Shown here one piece after another: positions 23,067 through 34,149 of a DNA stretch of 64,000 nt (positions within the stretch are counted from its first letter, which is position 1; every line of letters starts with the position of its first letter). Source of the DNA: Amoebophrya sp. A120 (Eukaryota; Sar; Dinophyceae; Syndiniales; Amoebophryaceae). The stretch lies in NCBI GenBank assembly GCA_905178155.1, contig CAJINV010000014.1, forward strand, positions 1,167,858 to 1,231,857, given 5' to 3'. The notes beneath the pieces are model-generated. The model was not told the DNA's origin and did no database searches. It saw nothing but the letters and a program-made list of their open reading frames with translations. A program made the position numbers and the translations under genes.

Positions 23067-23685
23067 TGATGAAGGTTCAAGGTCGATTCTACGTGCGACG
23101 TTCCGCAGTGATGAGTGGCACAACAGCATACAGTTTTTCTTTTCCTAAAGGTACACGACTAGGAGCAGCATCGTAGAACAAGTGCACTCGATATTAAACA
23201 TCACATAACCAATCAAGGTGCTCAGAAAGGACGACAGGCGAAGGGCTTTTTGCACCAACCGGTCCGATATTACAGGTACAGCAGCTTCCGGACAGTAGAT
23301 GCCACTTGTGCTTTTGTTCTGATGGTAGTTACACGTGGTGGTACAGATTCAAAAGAGCCACGAGCGCATCAACAAAGTCCCATTTAGTCGAGAGAGGTCG
23401 CATGAGCGTAGGGTAGGCACTTCTGACTTATTTTCGAAGAGATCAAGAGGTACGGCAAATCCGGTAATTTTTGGAGAGAACAAAGACAAGAGAAATTGAC
23501 TTCGTGACAACCAGAGTGAGATGAGACCGAGAATGAGCCGAGCGCCGCATGACCCACATATCGTGAAGACATAAGCGGACGCAGGACCACGCAATTTTTC
23601 TCGTTTTAATGTTGTACTTGGATTCGCGATATTACGTCGTCGCTTACATTCTCCACGCCTTCACGACTTCTGACTTGGTTATTCT
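23067..23685. other. intergenic stretch
   Basis: About 600 bp with no supported gene; presumed 3' UTR and leader. Confidence 0.55.
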
Positions 23686-26059
23686 TTGATCCAAATGAAT
23701 TCGTTTTCGCTCTCGTTTCCCACTCAGCGCGACAATCCGTTGCTGCTGCTGCATGAGAAGAGTGAAGGTGCTGCTCTTTACAGTACAACTAATTCGAATG
23801 CTAATGTGAACTTCGGCGCACCGCAGAAAAATAATTCGTATCCGCACGGGCACGACCAAAGTTACTTTCCAGATTTCGCGATGAACCAAAATTCGTTGCT
23901 GTTTCAGCATACTAGGGAAACGAATACTAGTAGGCATCACACCCACTTTGAAGACCACAATAGGGGCCGAAGTGTAGAAAGGCATGGTCTGACCAAATAC
24001 CAGAGAAATAAGACGACTTCGTTTACAAATCAAAATCATACCGCCCCTGGTGCTCTAAAAAAACAAGGCAGCGCCAGAATAAATTTGCCCTTTTCGTCAC
24101 CGACCGTTTCGCCTTTGTCAGAAAAAAGGCCTTCCCCGGGCGGAAGAGCAAGGAACGACCTTCAGTCCAGCCCCTCCAACCGACCCCCTGGCAGTCTCTC
24201 GGTGGACACTGAGAAAAATCTGAATTCTTGGCATCAACTACAGCTCGCGACTAGCACCAACATGGACGTCTCCCAGCTTTCCCTCGAGGGAGGGGGCAGC
24301 AGCGGCAATGAGCAGAAAAGAGGGCGGAGCAGCAAAAGGGTATAGTATCAATTTGTCTTTGATAGTAGTAGCACTAGCACTCGTAGTTGTAGAACTTTTA
24401 CTACCAGTGCCACTTGGGCATACTGGCGTCTGGTGCATGGTAGTCGTGGTAGAAAACGATTGTCATTGTGACGCCCTGCGCGTTGTATCATGACAGACAA
24501 AACTAGTGGATCGGAAAGTGCAAAAATGCGAACAATTCGAAAGAGATTTGTAATGGCAAAAACACATCTATGATTACAGTCAAGCGCCGCCCGTGCGCAA
24601 AAGGAGGGAAAAGAGGAGAAGGAGTTCAAGGACCAGACGACCAAGAAAAATCTGAATAACGTGCAACTGAAGCTAAGCAGAAATATGGCGGAGCTGCAGG
24701 AGGTAGTAGTTTTTTTAGCTGTGATGTGTACAACAGTGCCTGTTTCCATACACAGACGCGCGAGTCTGCGTGAAGTAGGACCACGGATGAAACTACATCC
24801 TCAATTTTTCGTGCATGCAAGTAGTGCAAGGCGACAGTTTTTTTGGTTTTCAATTTCATTTTCTTGTGACCTGTAAAAAAATGCGTTTCCTTCAACATGA
24901 ACAACAGAGCATCCTGCCGATTATGCTGCAGAATCAGATGAGCGACAAAAAGGGTGGCTCAGAAATGGGTTCCAAATCCAGCTCGAAAAGAAAAAGCACG
25001 TTTGGCAGCGAAGAGGCAGAAGTGCAGGCCAAGAGAATGGCGCAGGTTTGATCATGTTGATACATTCATAGTTTTTGCTTTTAAGTAGGCTTCTGTAGTT
25101 GTATTGTCTGAGTCTACAACGTACTTCTATGTCTATCTTGCGATTGCAGGTCCTTCCAACGAGGAGTGACAGTCCTTGACTTTTCTCACCGACTTGCAAC
25201 TTCTCTCACACGACGATGGACAATTTTGCGATGGCTTTGATCATTCGAAAAACATTTGTGCTTTGCATAGTTGGAAAAAAGTGTACTTCGAAAAATAAAC
25301 CAGGTAATGCTGAATGGCAAAGGGCAACAGGGGCAGCTTCTAGCCGCCCTGAACGCGGACATAGTAGCATCGAAGGCAGTGGGGACAAAGGAGCACCCGC
25401 TCGATATTCTAGCAAAGCATTGAGTCAAGTTGAACATGAATTCTCTTGTCAGACGAAGCAAAGCCAGCGGCGTGCATTGTGCTGTGTTGTACCAGGGCTT
25501 GGCCGCAAATTCCTTTTGCATTCCTTCGCATACAGATCATGCGATGCAAACTTGATTCAACATTTTTCTAGCATACGGGAGACACAAGACCTGAGGCAGT
25601 TGATCAAGATAGACGACAGAATAGAAATGTCGAAAATAGGTACAGTGGTGGCTTACTTTCAACATTTTCGAGTAGTGCATTTGAATGAATACAATTTAAA
25701 GTGTAATAAATCGCAACCCCACGACGACTAGTGGCAAAAACGCGAATGGAGTGTTTTCGAAACATCAACTTCCAGGCGCAGCCCGTTACCGTGCGGTTTC
25801 GGAGGAGGAGCTGCTGGCCGCCCAGGCAAGAAAAGACGAGGAGGACCGCATAAAACGGGAGGAGGCGGAGCGCAAGGCACGGCGCATGGAAGACGACGAT
25901 CAAACGCCATCACCGCTGAACCAGCCCCGTACCCCCAGAATGCGCCACGTCCGGAGCTACCGCTGCGCGACGGCGCGCGACCTGCAGCTGCTGCGCAAAG
26001 AAACTGTCAGGAGCCCCGACCACGAAAAGCACAAGAAGGATCTCTCCTTCCTGGGATAG
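23686..26059 (+). CDS. multi-exon disordered/coiled-coil protein, unknown function
   Basis: Supported exons: 23686-24339 (Ser/Asn/His-rich, ends GRSSKR), 24580-24702 (KEGKEEKEFKDQTTKKN), 24908-25045 (SILPIMLQNQMSDKK to AKRMAQ), and a last exon from about 25774 to 26059 (RAVSEEELLAAQARKDEEDR, ending KHKKDLSFLG). A further probable exon lies at 25304-25420 (GQQGQLLAALNADIVASKAV). The first three junctions are clean GT-AG; the boundaries around 25420-25774 are not resolved. The N-terminal 200 residues look disordered, the later parts helical. No domain recognised; the Arg/Ser/Pro content of the last exon (SPLNQPRTPRMRHVRSYR) hints at phosphorylation sites. Confidence 0.65.
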
Positions 26060-27151
26060 CACCATGGCAACGGACAATATCCCGATCCTTTCAATTCCAC
26101 TTCTTTGTTTCAAGCGTTTACACTACACTCACAGTTTTGAATTTGATTTAAGTTTTCCAATAGACAAATGCACATCCAATTATACCAATCCAATTTCCAA
26201 TAGATCCAATGCACAGTAGACGACGCTGCCTACTTACCAGTAGAGTAGCAGCGGAAAGATGGGAAGAGCGCTCTCATCTGCGCGCGCCAATAATCCAATG
26301 TTGTTACAATCCAATAGAAGCATTACCTCGTAACTCGTTGCTCGTGGACGTGGTATCCGCGTTAGCAGTGCAACAGTTCGTAGGAGTGGGTTATAGCAGC
26401 TGTGCGGTCGTGTGAGGAAAATTTATTTTCGCAAGAAGAGCAAATGTCGTGTGGTGTACCAGCATCGAGCTGACTATACAACACGCTGCACGTCGACAGG
26501 GACAACACACAAAAACCGCGTAGCCGCACCTGCCAGAAGTAGTTCCACTTGATTACCTGGGCCGAGGAATGAGGAGGATTTATTTATGTCGGTATAAATG
26601 AATAAAAGCAATGCTAACAGAAGCTGATTAACCTACCTCATGCAAATGAACTCCGTGCTAATGTTGAATTTGAACGTGCGCTCACATTATTTCGCACGAT
26701 CTGTGTGGGCTATTTTTTGTACAATAAAGTCGACAACAAATACCATTGGCGTTGTCATTGGATATAGATATCAACCGCTCGAATTTTCAATTCTATCAAG
26801 AAGGCCCAGTCTTGAAAAAACGAACCTAGGCCCGCTCGTCTTGATGTTGGTCCCTTTGATGTGAGCAAAAAATGTTGGTGTCCCCGTTTTTGAGTTAGCA
26901 TCATGCGGACCTTTTTTGAAGTGGACATGCGTATCGGTCCTCTCTTGCAGCTTGTAGTGAATTATGCACGCCGGCGAATTTGGAAAAATCTGTGTTGTGC
27001 ACGTCTACGTGTTACAGGTAGAAGTTCGGTTTTCAGACAGTAAAGTAAAAAAACTTTCGTTCTATCTCTATGTCTTCGTAGTTTTGCGTCGGTCTGCAGC
27101 AACGAGGAGTGCTGTGAAGTTTTACGTACACATTTTCGTATTCGTACACAT
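26060..27151. other. intergenic stretch with short CCAAT-type repeats
   Basis: About 1.1 kb without a supported gene. Between 26150 and 26320 the words CCAATAGA, CCAATTT and ATCCAAT recur several times, a simple degenerate repeat. The rest is AT-rich. Confidence 0.5.
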
Positions 27152-27523
27152 GTTTCGGTGACGTTTTACAGACCGCTTGTGGTTGTTTGGCCTACAAGCC
27201 TCTTCTTCGGTAAGTAGTTGAGAGCGTGAAACGAAGAAAATCAGGGCGTGTCGGCTTCCGTTGTTTCGTACCCTTGTTTCGGTGACGTTTTACAGACCGC
27301 TTGTGGTTGTTTGGCCTACAAGCCTCTTCTTCGGTAAGTAGTTGAGAGCATGAAACGAAGAAAATCAGGGCGTGTCGGATTACGTTGTTTCGTACCCTTG
27401 TTTCGGTGACGTTTTACAGACCGCTTGTGGTTGTTTGGCCTACAAGCCTCTTCTTCGGTAAGTAGTTGAGAGCGTGAAACGAAGAAAATCAGGGCGTGTC
27501 GGCTTCCGTTGTTTCGTACCCTT
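27152..27523. repeat. three tandem copies of a 124-bp unit
   Basis: Units start at 27152, 27276 and 27400 with GTTTCGGTGACGTTTTACAG and are almost identical. Each contains CAGACCGCTTGTGGTTG and a GGTAAGTAG donor-like word. The third copy runs into the dispersed 38-bp repeat at 27505. Confidence 0.92.
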
Positions 27524-27542
27524 GGGCAGCACGTGTCGGTTT
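27505..27542 (+). repeat. dispersed 38-bp repeat, copy 1
   Basis: Begins TTCCGTTGTTTCGTACCC and ends GGCAGCACGTGTCGGTTT. Near-identical copies at 28653-28690 and 30541-30578. The first half is also part of each 124-bp unit, so the array and this repeat share an origin. Confidence 0.85.
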
Positions 27543-27584
27543 GGGTTAGAACAGGGTAACAGAAAACCTTGAAGTGACCGGGGA

Positions 27585-27625
27585 GGTCACGTCCACCCGG
27601 CCGGCCGGCCGGGTGGACCGTGACC
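27585..27625. repeat. GC-rich palindrome
   Basis: GGTCACG, TCCACCCGGCC and their complements form an almost perfect 41-bp palindrome around GGCCGGCCGGCC. It could extrude as a strong hairpin. Confidence 0.85.
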
Positions 27626-27879
27626 GGGGGTAGATCATGTCCCGCGGCTGCTATCCGGGCGCGGGCTGCGCCAGATGTTAGTTTTATTTGGTGCGCGGAG
27701 CAGAGCCGCTCCGGCTCCACCCGCAGTGCCTATAATCGAAAGCCTGGGTGGGCCTCAGGCTCCTGCAAAGTAGCTAGCGTTGCGGGGGCGGATTTTTTTT
27801 ATGCAGTAGCTACTGAAGTAGCGAGACACCGCTGGCAACCGCTCGAAGCACCCCGCCCGCCCACCCACCCCGACCCAAC

Positions 27880-28640
27880 CCAAGCCCCACGCACGCGGCT
27901 GCGACTCCCCCGCCCCCGTCCGTTTCCCCGACTTTGCTTGCGCGCAAACGGGGAAAAGGGGCTGGGGGTAGGAATGCTCCGCGCTGCACCTTGGGCCAAA
28001 AGTGTCTCGGTGCAGACTTCGTGGCGCCACCACTTGGATCCGCCTGAGGCTGAGCTCGGACGACGCGCCGCATATTGAGACCTGTGGCTCTCAGGTGCAA
28101 TGACCTGAACCCTAGCACTGAACGACTTTGGCTCAAGGTACAGCGCCACGACCTCCTGGTGCCCCCATGCCCTTTTCACTCTTCGCGCGAAGGGTGAAAA
28201 TGGACCGGGGGTGGGAAGTCGCGGCGCTGTGCATTGATCCCAAAATGTCGCGACGCAGACTTCGCGTCTTTGCCACGGTCATATGTCCGCGGCAATATCA
28301 TGCAGCAGGCCCATGGGTATCAGCAGGTCGGATGCGTTGTATATTGAGCCCAGAGCGAAGTCATGGCTCCGAGGTTTAGTGAGCCGCACTCTACCACTGG
28401 ACGACTTTGGCTCAAGGCACATTGCCGCGACTCCATCCTCCCAATCCCATTTCGCCCTTCGTGCGCGCGAGGGGTAAAAAGGGACGGAGGGTAGCAAGTC
28501 ACTGCTTCTTGTACTTGTTGCAGCAGGTCCATCTCTAGTATGGGCATGCGCTCGCGCTCGGGCGCATTAAGTACATATTAAGGCCTGGAGCTCCACGGTG
28601 CACCGAGGTGCATTCTGCCAGTGCACGACTTTGGCTCAAG
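27880..28640. repeat. three degenerate repeat units with tRNA-like / spliced-leader-like core
   Basis: Each unit combines a fold-back (CCTTCG and CGAAGG type stems with CCCTTTTCACTC and GGGTGAAAATGG arms), a GCAGCAGG block, and an end TTGGCTCAAG at 28124-28137, 28403-28416 and 28627-28640. On the minus strand the core reads GTCCAGTGGTAGAGTGC, like a tRNA D-arm/A box, followed by CTCAATAT about 50 bp on, a weak B-box position. On the + strand TTGGCTCAAG followed by GT in two copies matches the 3' end of the dinoflagellate spliced leader. A tRNA-derived SINE is the better fit; a spliced-leader gene is possible. Confidence 0.55.
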
Positions 28641-28652
28641 GTGAGGTTTGTT

Positions 28653-28690
28653 TTCGTTGTTTCGTACCCTTGGGCAGCACGTGTCGGTTT
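28653..28690 (+). repeat. dispersed 38-bp repeat, copy 2
   Basis: TTCGTTGTTTCGTACCC to GTGTCGGTTT, directly after the third tRNA-like core. Confidence 0.85.
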
Positions 28691-29689
28691 GACTTCTGTT
28701 CTGACTTCTCCTTTTCGGCGACACCGCCGTCGCGGGGATGTCCTTGCCCGGTTGCTCCCGCCAGACCTGTTGCTTGGTCCCAGCAGCGCCTACCGGTGCG
28801 TTCCCCGGGTACGCCAGCAAAGTGGGCGGTGTTTGGCGCTGACTTGCATTGCGGGGCAGGGTGGGCTGTTGGTCCTCGTCCGGAAACTTCAGCTGGGTCA
28901 ACTGCACCATGGCATTGCGCTCGGCCTGGTTTATTGGTATTTTGTATGTTTGTCATGCGAAACAAAATTGCTGTTCTTTTTGTGAAGATGCACGACAGAC
29001 ATAGTATTAAGAAGCGACTTCGTGGATCATGTGAATGTCAACTGACAAAAGACTTTTTACCTGTTCCGACCGCACGATAGCCCCATTGGTGTCCACAGAA
29101 AGCGTCCCCCAAGAAGGTATACTCATGATTCGCCTTCCGATATCAATTACCTTGCAGGAGCTTTAAGTTTTTCATGCACGATGCTGTTCTTCGACTTCGT
29201 GTACTGACAATTATGCAGACTTTTAGTAGAAAGAGATGGCACTGTAATGGAAGTGAATTTCTGTGCTCAAGATGAACATGGTCTAATTCTACTTGAAACG
29301 AGTGAAAATTGCATGGAGAATCATCTTCATCTAACTACTTGCCTTTTTCTACCACCCGCAACAAATCCTAAAAAGGGTCAGAAACACCTTCACACACGAC
29401 GAAGTCGCTTACTTGCTTGTGCGAAGGTGTTCCAGCTTCTAGGGGGTCTTTTTCTTACTAGCAGATTCTTGCACTACTTAGCCGTGATGCTCACAATAGA
29501 ACGGGTTCCGGGTTGTATATCAAGCTCTTCTATATTAGCTCTGTTGTAGTGTTTTTCGTTTGCGCAAAAATACAGTGAAATTCATCTTGCCTCTCTCGTG
29601 ACAACAACTGGTGACACTAGCGTGTTCTGTTGGCCCGCTTTGTTCCGTATCTCACCGCTCTTTCTTGAGGTTGCACGAATGATCAAGTA
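28691..29689. other. intergenic stretch
   Basis: About 1 kb. A 100-codon ORF at 29247-29549 has no protein-like support. No RNA gene found. Confidence 0.5.
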
Positions 29690-30199
29690 GCTTTGAATTG
29701 GTGGACGAGAAATACGACTCTGTATACGTTTTGCTGTACGGTGAGTAGTGCTTACAAGTACCTCTGCAGCACGTCTCTCCTCCTCCACACGGGGCAGAGT
29801 AAGCTGAAATTACGGACCGAACTAGAGGCACGACTCTCAACATCAACTTCGGGCGGAAAAGCGAAAAACTTATACTAGCCACTTTTCTTGCTTCGTACAT
29901 CGTGTCGCAACACGCACTTTCAGGGTCGGGGGGCTTTTTAGTGGTGCACGATGAATAATTACAGCCAGTTGTACATACGTTGCACGTACAATTTGTCACG
30001 GGACGACGCTGGCACTTTTACGACTCCGGAATCGAATCCAAACGCGCATTTCTTTATTGGAGAGAACGATAGTTTCGGTCCAAAAGTAGTAGTGGAACAC
30101 TATCGGCCCGAAGTCTTTTCGATTGTTCAATCATATACCTCGTCGTCCAACTGGTGGCCCGACGACCGGGGTTCCGTCATTCTGCTTTTATTCCCATGA
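29690..30199 (+). CDS. possible small two-exon gene, unknown
   Basis: An exon-like stretch LVDEKYDSVYVLLYG ends at a consensus donor GTGAGTAG (about 29741). After an acceptor ATTACAG near 29959, an 80-codon frame continues to 30199 (FTTPESNPNAHFFIGEN, PKVVVEHYRPEVFSIVQSYT). Composition is protein-like and the splice signals are good, but the start and any upstream exons are unclear and no family is recognised. Confidence 0.3.
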
Positions 30200-30922
30200 A
30201 AAGACGTTATGAAAAAGCACAATATAGTCGGGATGCGACAAATTTGACGGGATACGTGAATCTGTATGCAGGTCTGGTTTTGGTAGTTGTCACATGATTC
30301 TCGCAATTAACTTTATTTTTAGTGCGCTTTTATTTTTGTCCCAGTGACGTGTGAGTCCAAACTGATAGCGGGTCGAGCAAGTTCTACAGATATCTTCGGG
30401 CAGGTGGGTAGCTGCAAAAATAGTTCAGAGCGGGCAATACATTGTACGGAGCTGTTGTGAGAAAAGAACGCTGAACATGAATGTGAAAATATGTAGCCAA
30501 TTGAAATTGCTATTGAATGTGGAAACTCAAAAAATAGGTTTTCGTTGTTTCGTACCCTTGGGCAGCACGTGTCGGTTTGCGTTACAGTTGCACGAACTTG
30601 GTGTTTTCAGCCGAGTTATTTTTTAGTGGCGCAGAGTGAATCATTTACATTTTAGTTTCTGTGCCCACCTCCTAATAAATCCCCTGAGGCGTCATCACAA
30701 CGGACCCCCCAGTATTGAACTCAACAAAGACGTCGAAGATTTTTGTTTTTCTTTTGCATACAAGAGTATAAATTGGTAAATTGATTTCTATTCACGCTGC
30801 ACCCATTTTTACTTTGTTGCATTTATTTTCCAGTTTTTCTTTTTGACGGTTCCCCCCGTCTAAATTCATTTTTTGAAAAAAACCACTTTTCTTCGACCAG
30901 AATCCGCAGCACGACTTGCACC
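30200..30922. other. AT-rich spacer with dispersed repeat copy 3
   Basis: Holds the third copy of the 38-bp repeat (30541-30578, TTCGTTGTTTCGTACCC to GTGTCGGTTT). Otherwise AT-rich with no gene. Confidence 0.6.
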
Positions 30923-31249
30923 ATGCAGAAGAAATTGTTGAAGGTATACCTCATTAAAGAGGCCGTCACCGGCCAAGAGCGCGCGTTGGCCGTCGACAGC
31001 GAGAAGCTGCGGCCTGCCGTCGAGGAAACGGCGGAAGCGGGAGGATCTTCCACATCATCTTTTGTGCAAGAAAAGACGCAGGAACGGCGACGCCGTCTGC
31101 GCGGGAACTGCTGCCCTGATCCTCCAGGTACCGTCCCTAACACCCGTTCCATTCTGCCACCGAACCTCGAGGGGGTGCGGGAAAACGCAGGTCCGTATGG
31201 AAGGCGAATCAGCAGTGCTAAAAATCTACTTTTTCGTAGTTGGGTGTAA
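30923..31249 (+). CDS. hypothetical 108-codon ORF, possible first exon
   Basis: Starts MQKKLLKVYLIKEAVTG just after a CCACGACTTGCACC-type leader; Glu/Ala/Arg-rich (VDSEKLRPAVEETAEAGG). A CAG/GTACCG donor near 31128 could truncate the exon. Likely the first exon of a gene continuing downstream, but the links could not be established. Confidence 0.4.
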   Translation: MQKKLLKVYLIKEAVTGQERALAVDSEKLRPAVEETAEAGGSSTSSFVQEKTQERRRRLRGNCCPDPPGTVPNTRSILPPNLEGVRENAGPYGRRISSAKNLLFRSWV

Positions 31250-31624
31250 GTAGTTAATAAGCCCGGTAGACGCAGCCACAGATCGATGACAAGGTGCTGT
31301 TGCTCTGGTGTCAAAACAGGTACACAGGCATGTCGTGGTATAAGAATGTCGATACTTAGTCAGAAATAAGCGCAAATCATCTTCATCACAATGACAAAAA
31401 ATGCCGACGAGTGTAGAAGTTATGCATGATTTCATGTTTCCAGATCTTCATTAACGGGCAGATATGAAGCGCTCACTTGCTTTGCATAATGGAGGAAATG
31501 CTCGTCCAGGTTCCGGACAACTTGGTTCTGACCCCTACCGGGCGACGACGCTCGAGTCTGCACCTGTGATTTCCCCAGAAGAAAAAGCGAAATTGGAGCA
31601 AGAAATTTACTACGCACTGAAAAT

Positions 31625-31905
31625 TATATGTTGGGGTCTGAAACGTCGCAACTCGTAGTCGTACTGGTAAATCCAATCGGGATCGTGCAGTGAAAATGCT
31701 GCGCGAAAGCTAAAAGTTTCCAACTTCTAGTACCTGCTACACGACAAAGCGGGATTTTCTCATGCGGAGTAGGCATTAAGAAGCGAAATAAGCAGTGATG
31801 CTTTTGTGCGCATTTTTCCAGACCGGCATGATCTTCGTTGTCCAAGCTCAAGCATGCCAGAATGGGACACTCTTCCAGATCCTGACATATTTGCTGTTAA
31901 TAGCT
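31625..31905 (-). mobile_element. degenerate introner family 1, orientation B
   Basis: Left end TATATGTTGGGGTCTGAAAC, right end CTTCCAGATCCTGACATAT. The interior TTTTCTCATGCGGAGTAGG parallels TTTCTCATGCAGGATAGG of the copy at 46325, giving the same orientation. Exact edges and target repeat are not clear. Confidence 0.55.
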
Positions 31906-32102
31906 GCCACGAAGGGAATCACCGAAGCCCGTCTTCGCAGATCAATTCTCCAAATTTCATTTTTTACAGAGGAGCACTTCCGCATGCATATGAGTAAAGA
32001 GAAACATGCAGATTTCGGGATTTGCACTTCTCGCGGTGGCTGGTGGCCTCACCAAATGGACTTCTTGTTTCGTAGGAAAGATTTAAGGTAATACAAAAGC
32101 TT

Positions 32103-32936
32103 GTGCACTACCTTGTCAAATGCAAAAGAGTACAGTGCTCTCAGGGCCAGGCAACACCCGCGAGTTGCTGCATGGCGTGTTGCATTTGTTATTGCTACAA
32201 ACATATTGGAAGGAGATCGCGTGCGCGATCGGCTGTTTATGGTGTGGTTGGTGTTTTTCCCGTGGATCGGTTTGCCACTCGCGAAGCCACGATTGACAGG
32301 CTCCAGAAGGAACTTGATAAAGTGAAAGCGAAGATGCCCGATCTGCCACCACTGTTGAAGAGAAGTGGCAGATTCTACGTTGATGAGCTGACCCACCAGG
32401 GCAAGTTCAACAGTCTCCCGCGAGAAGATATGCCCTGCTCAGGAGTTGCAATGTCAATGTCTCCCGTTCCAATATTTTGTTTTCGCTCATTTATTATGTC
32501 GAATTTGCAAGTGAGGTGCTTGATCTATCTTTGTTGTCCTTACAGCACTGAATCACTCCAGCTGTGTTCTTATCCTCCCAGCATCAGATGCACATACCAA
32601 GTCGAGTTCTTAGACCTACGAAGCAGAGCTGCTGTCACGCAAATAGAAGACGGAGAACTCACTGAACTTGTCTTATCTGGATTCCTCATGAAGAAGAATT
32701 TCAATTGCTGGCTAACAGTTGAGGTTGCAACACCTGAGCGGACTTCTATACCGGACAAAACATTTTTCATCGGGGAGGTGAATTGGCAGAAAGAAGAGCA
32801 CTCTCGTCCGCTGGAGGAGAAGAAAAAGGCCAAGGAACGGGAGTTCAAGAAGCACCAGAGGGAGGAGGAGTTTGAAATTCAAAATTTGAAAAAACAACCT
32901 ATCAAACTGAAAGGGGTTATTTTCACGCACTTCTGA
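32103..32936 (+). CDS. exon(s) of an unrecognised protein, interrupted by an open introner
   Basis: The protein-like part starts near 32268 (FPVDRFATREATIDRLQKEL, DKVKAKMPDLPPLLKRSGRF, YVDELTHQGKFNSLPRED), is interrupted by the introner 32429-32755, and resumes KTFFIGEVNWQKEEHSRP with a charged helix (KKKAKEREFKKHQREEEF). The introner is in frame and stop-free, so the ORF spans it. Upstream (32103-32260) and the last residues are probably intron. No family recognised. This may be one gene with the frames at 31464-31600 and 33203-34860. Confidence 0.5.
   Translation: MHYLVKCKRVQCSQGQATPASCCMACCICYCYKHIGRRSRARSAVYGVVGVFPVDRFATREATIDRLQKELDKVKAKMPDLPPLLKRSGRFYVDELTHQGKFNSLPREDMPCSGVAMSMSPVPIFCFRSFIMSNLQVRCLIYLCCPYSTESLQLCSYPPSIRCTYQVEFLDLRSRAAVTQIEDGELTELVLSGFLMKKNFNCWLTVEVATPERTSIPDKTFFIGEVNWQKEEHSRPLEEKKKAKEREFKKHQREEEFEIQNLKKQPIKLKGVIFTHF
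32429..32755. mobile_element. introner with family 3 ends, open in frame
   Basis: Starts TATGCCCTGCTCAGGAG and ends GCAACACCTGAGCGGACT then TCTATA, matching the family-3 ends at 2129-2417. Interior unrelated to the other family-3 copies. Target repeat poor (GAAGA/CCGGA). Length 327 bp, a multiple of three, no stop. Confidence 0.65.
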
Positions 32937-33202
32937 TAGAACTACAGCAAGAGCAAGACCCAAGAACAGCGTGTTTTCTCGGCGTGGTTGTGTTAGCGAA
33001 ATAGGGAAAGTGCTGTGCTGTTTGCGCCAGTCAAGGTCGAGAAATCATTTGCTTTTGGTAGCGAAAGTACAAGTGCCAAGGTTTTGCTTTCGTGTTATTT
33101 CAGTAGCACAATTACGATATAATTTGGTGTTGGTCTGTAACTCTAAACACGCGCAAGCGAAATGTTCGCCCTTTGTTTCACCTGCAATGTTACCAAGTCA
33201 AT

Positions 33203-34011
33203 ATGTCCATGGGACCGCGTCCCGCCTTGCGAAGAGTTTCCAACTTCATCTCTCAGAGGGCCGAGATGACCCTTTGCCTTTTCAGTTTCATAAGATTCGA
33301 AGGGAAAGGACCTGTGGATGAGAGTGTGAGAGAACTCCACGACTTATCGGTAGCGCAGGACGACGCTCGCGACGAAAATTAAGCTGGCAAGAAGCCGGTG
33401 TGTGTTTGTGGTTGGTATACGGCAACACCAAGAAACGGAGCAAACCTTGCATATCCATGGAAGCCTCTGCATGGGAATAAGTAAGCATTCTGGCGTACCA
33501 CGCTACGAATGTTTTGCTTGGGGTTTCATATCGGATTCTTGTTTCTATATTATTTGCGCTTTTTAACCAGCATGAGAATGACCAACTTTTTTCATGCAAT
33601 AACATTTCAGTGTCTCACCAGTTTGGACAGACTCTCACCTCTGTTGGCGCAGATCAAGTCTCCGTGCACCCGCGCGCAGAGGAGATCTGTAAAATGTATA
33701 AATGAGTGCATCTATCTTCGCTTCATGAATTCGTCCTGGCATGATTTTGATAGGTAAACGCCGTATCTAAGTTCTGTGTGCCATTGCTCGCAAAACCACA
33801 AACCTTGCATGTCTATATTCTGAGTGAAGTGGACGCCCGGTGGATGCCTCCTATTAACGAGTTTGCCAAAGAGGCGGATTTCGCAAAGTGGTGTTGCGAG
33901 GAAGCAGGCCTTTTGAAGTTGAGTGGTGAGCCTTGTGAGTCGAAGGTTATCGTGATGTCAGCTGGGGTGAAATCGACAGAAGCAGAATGGAAGCAACCTT
34001 TTGATGCATGA
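33203..34011 (+). CDS. possible multi-exon gene fragment, unknown
   Basis: Candidate exons: 33203-33382 (SMGPRPALRRVSNFISQRAE, Arg-rich start that could be a mitochondrial leader), 33611-33700 after an acceptor TTTCAG (HQFGQTLTSVGADQVSVHPR), and 33760-34011 (HVYILSEVDARWMPPINEF, SKVIVMSAGVKSTEAEW). Composition is protein-like but the joins are not determined. No domain recognised. Confidence 0.35.
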
Positions 34012-34149
34012 AATGCCTCACATAGAGACAAGATGGCGGTACTTTGGCATGGCAAGCAATTTAAGGTGAGGATGCTGATCCATCGCATTCCTGAACCTGT
34101 AAAACAAATTATTCTATTTTGACGATTTCCCGGACGACACTGCCATACA

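Noticed and set aside
27152-27523. Possible CRISPR array
   Set aside because: Contiguous 124-bp units without spacers in a eukaryotic context; a plain tandem repeat.
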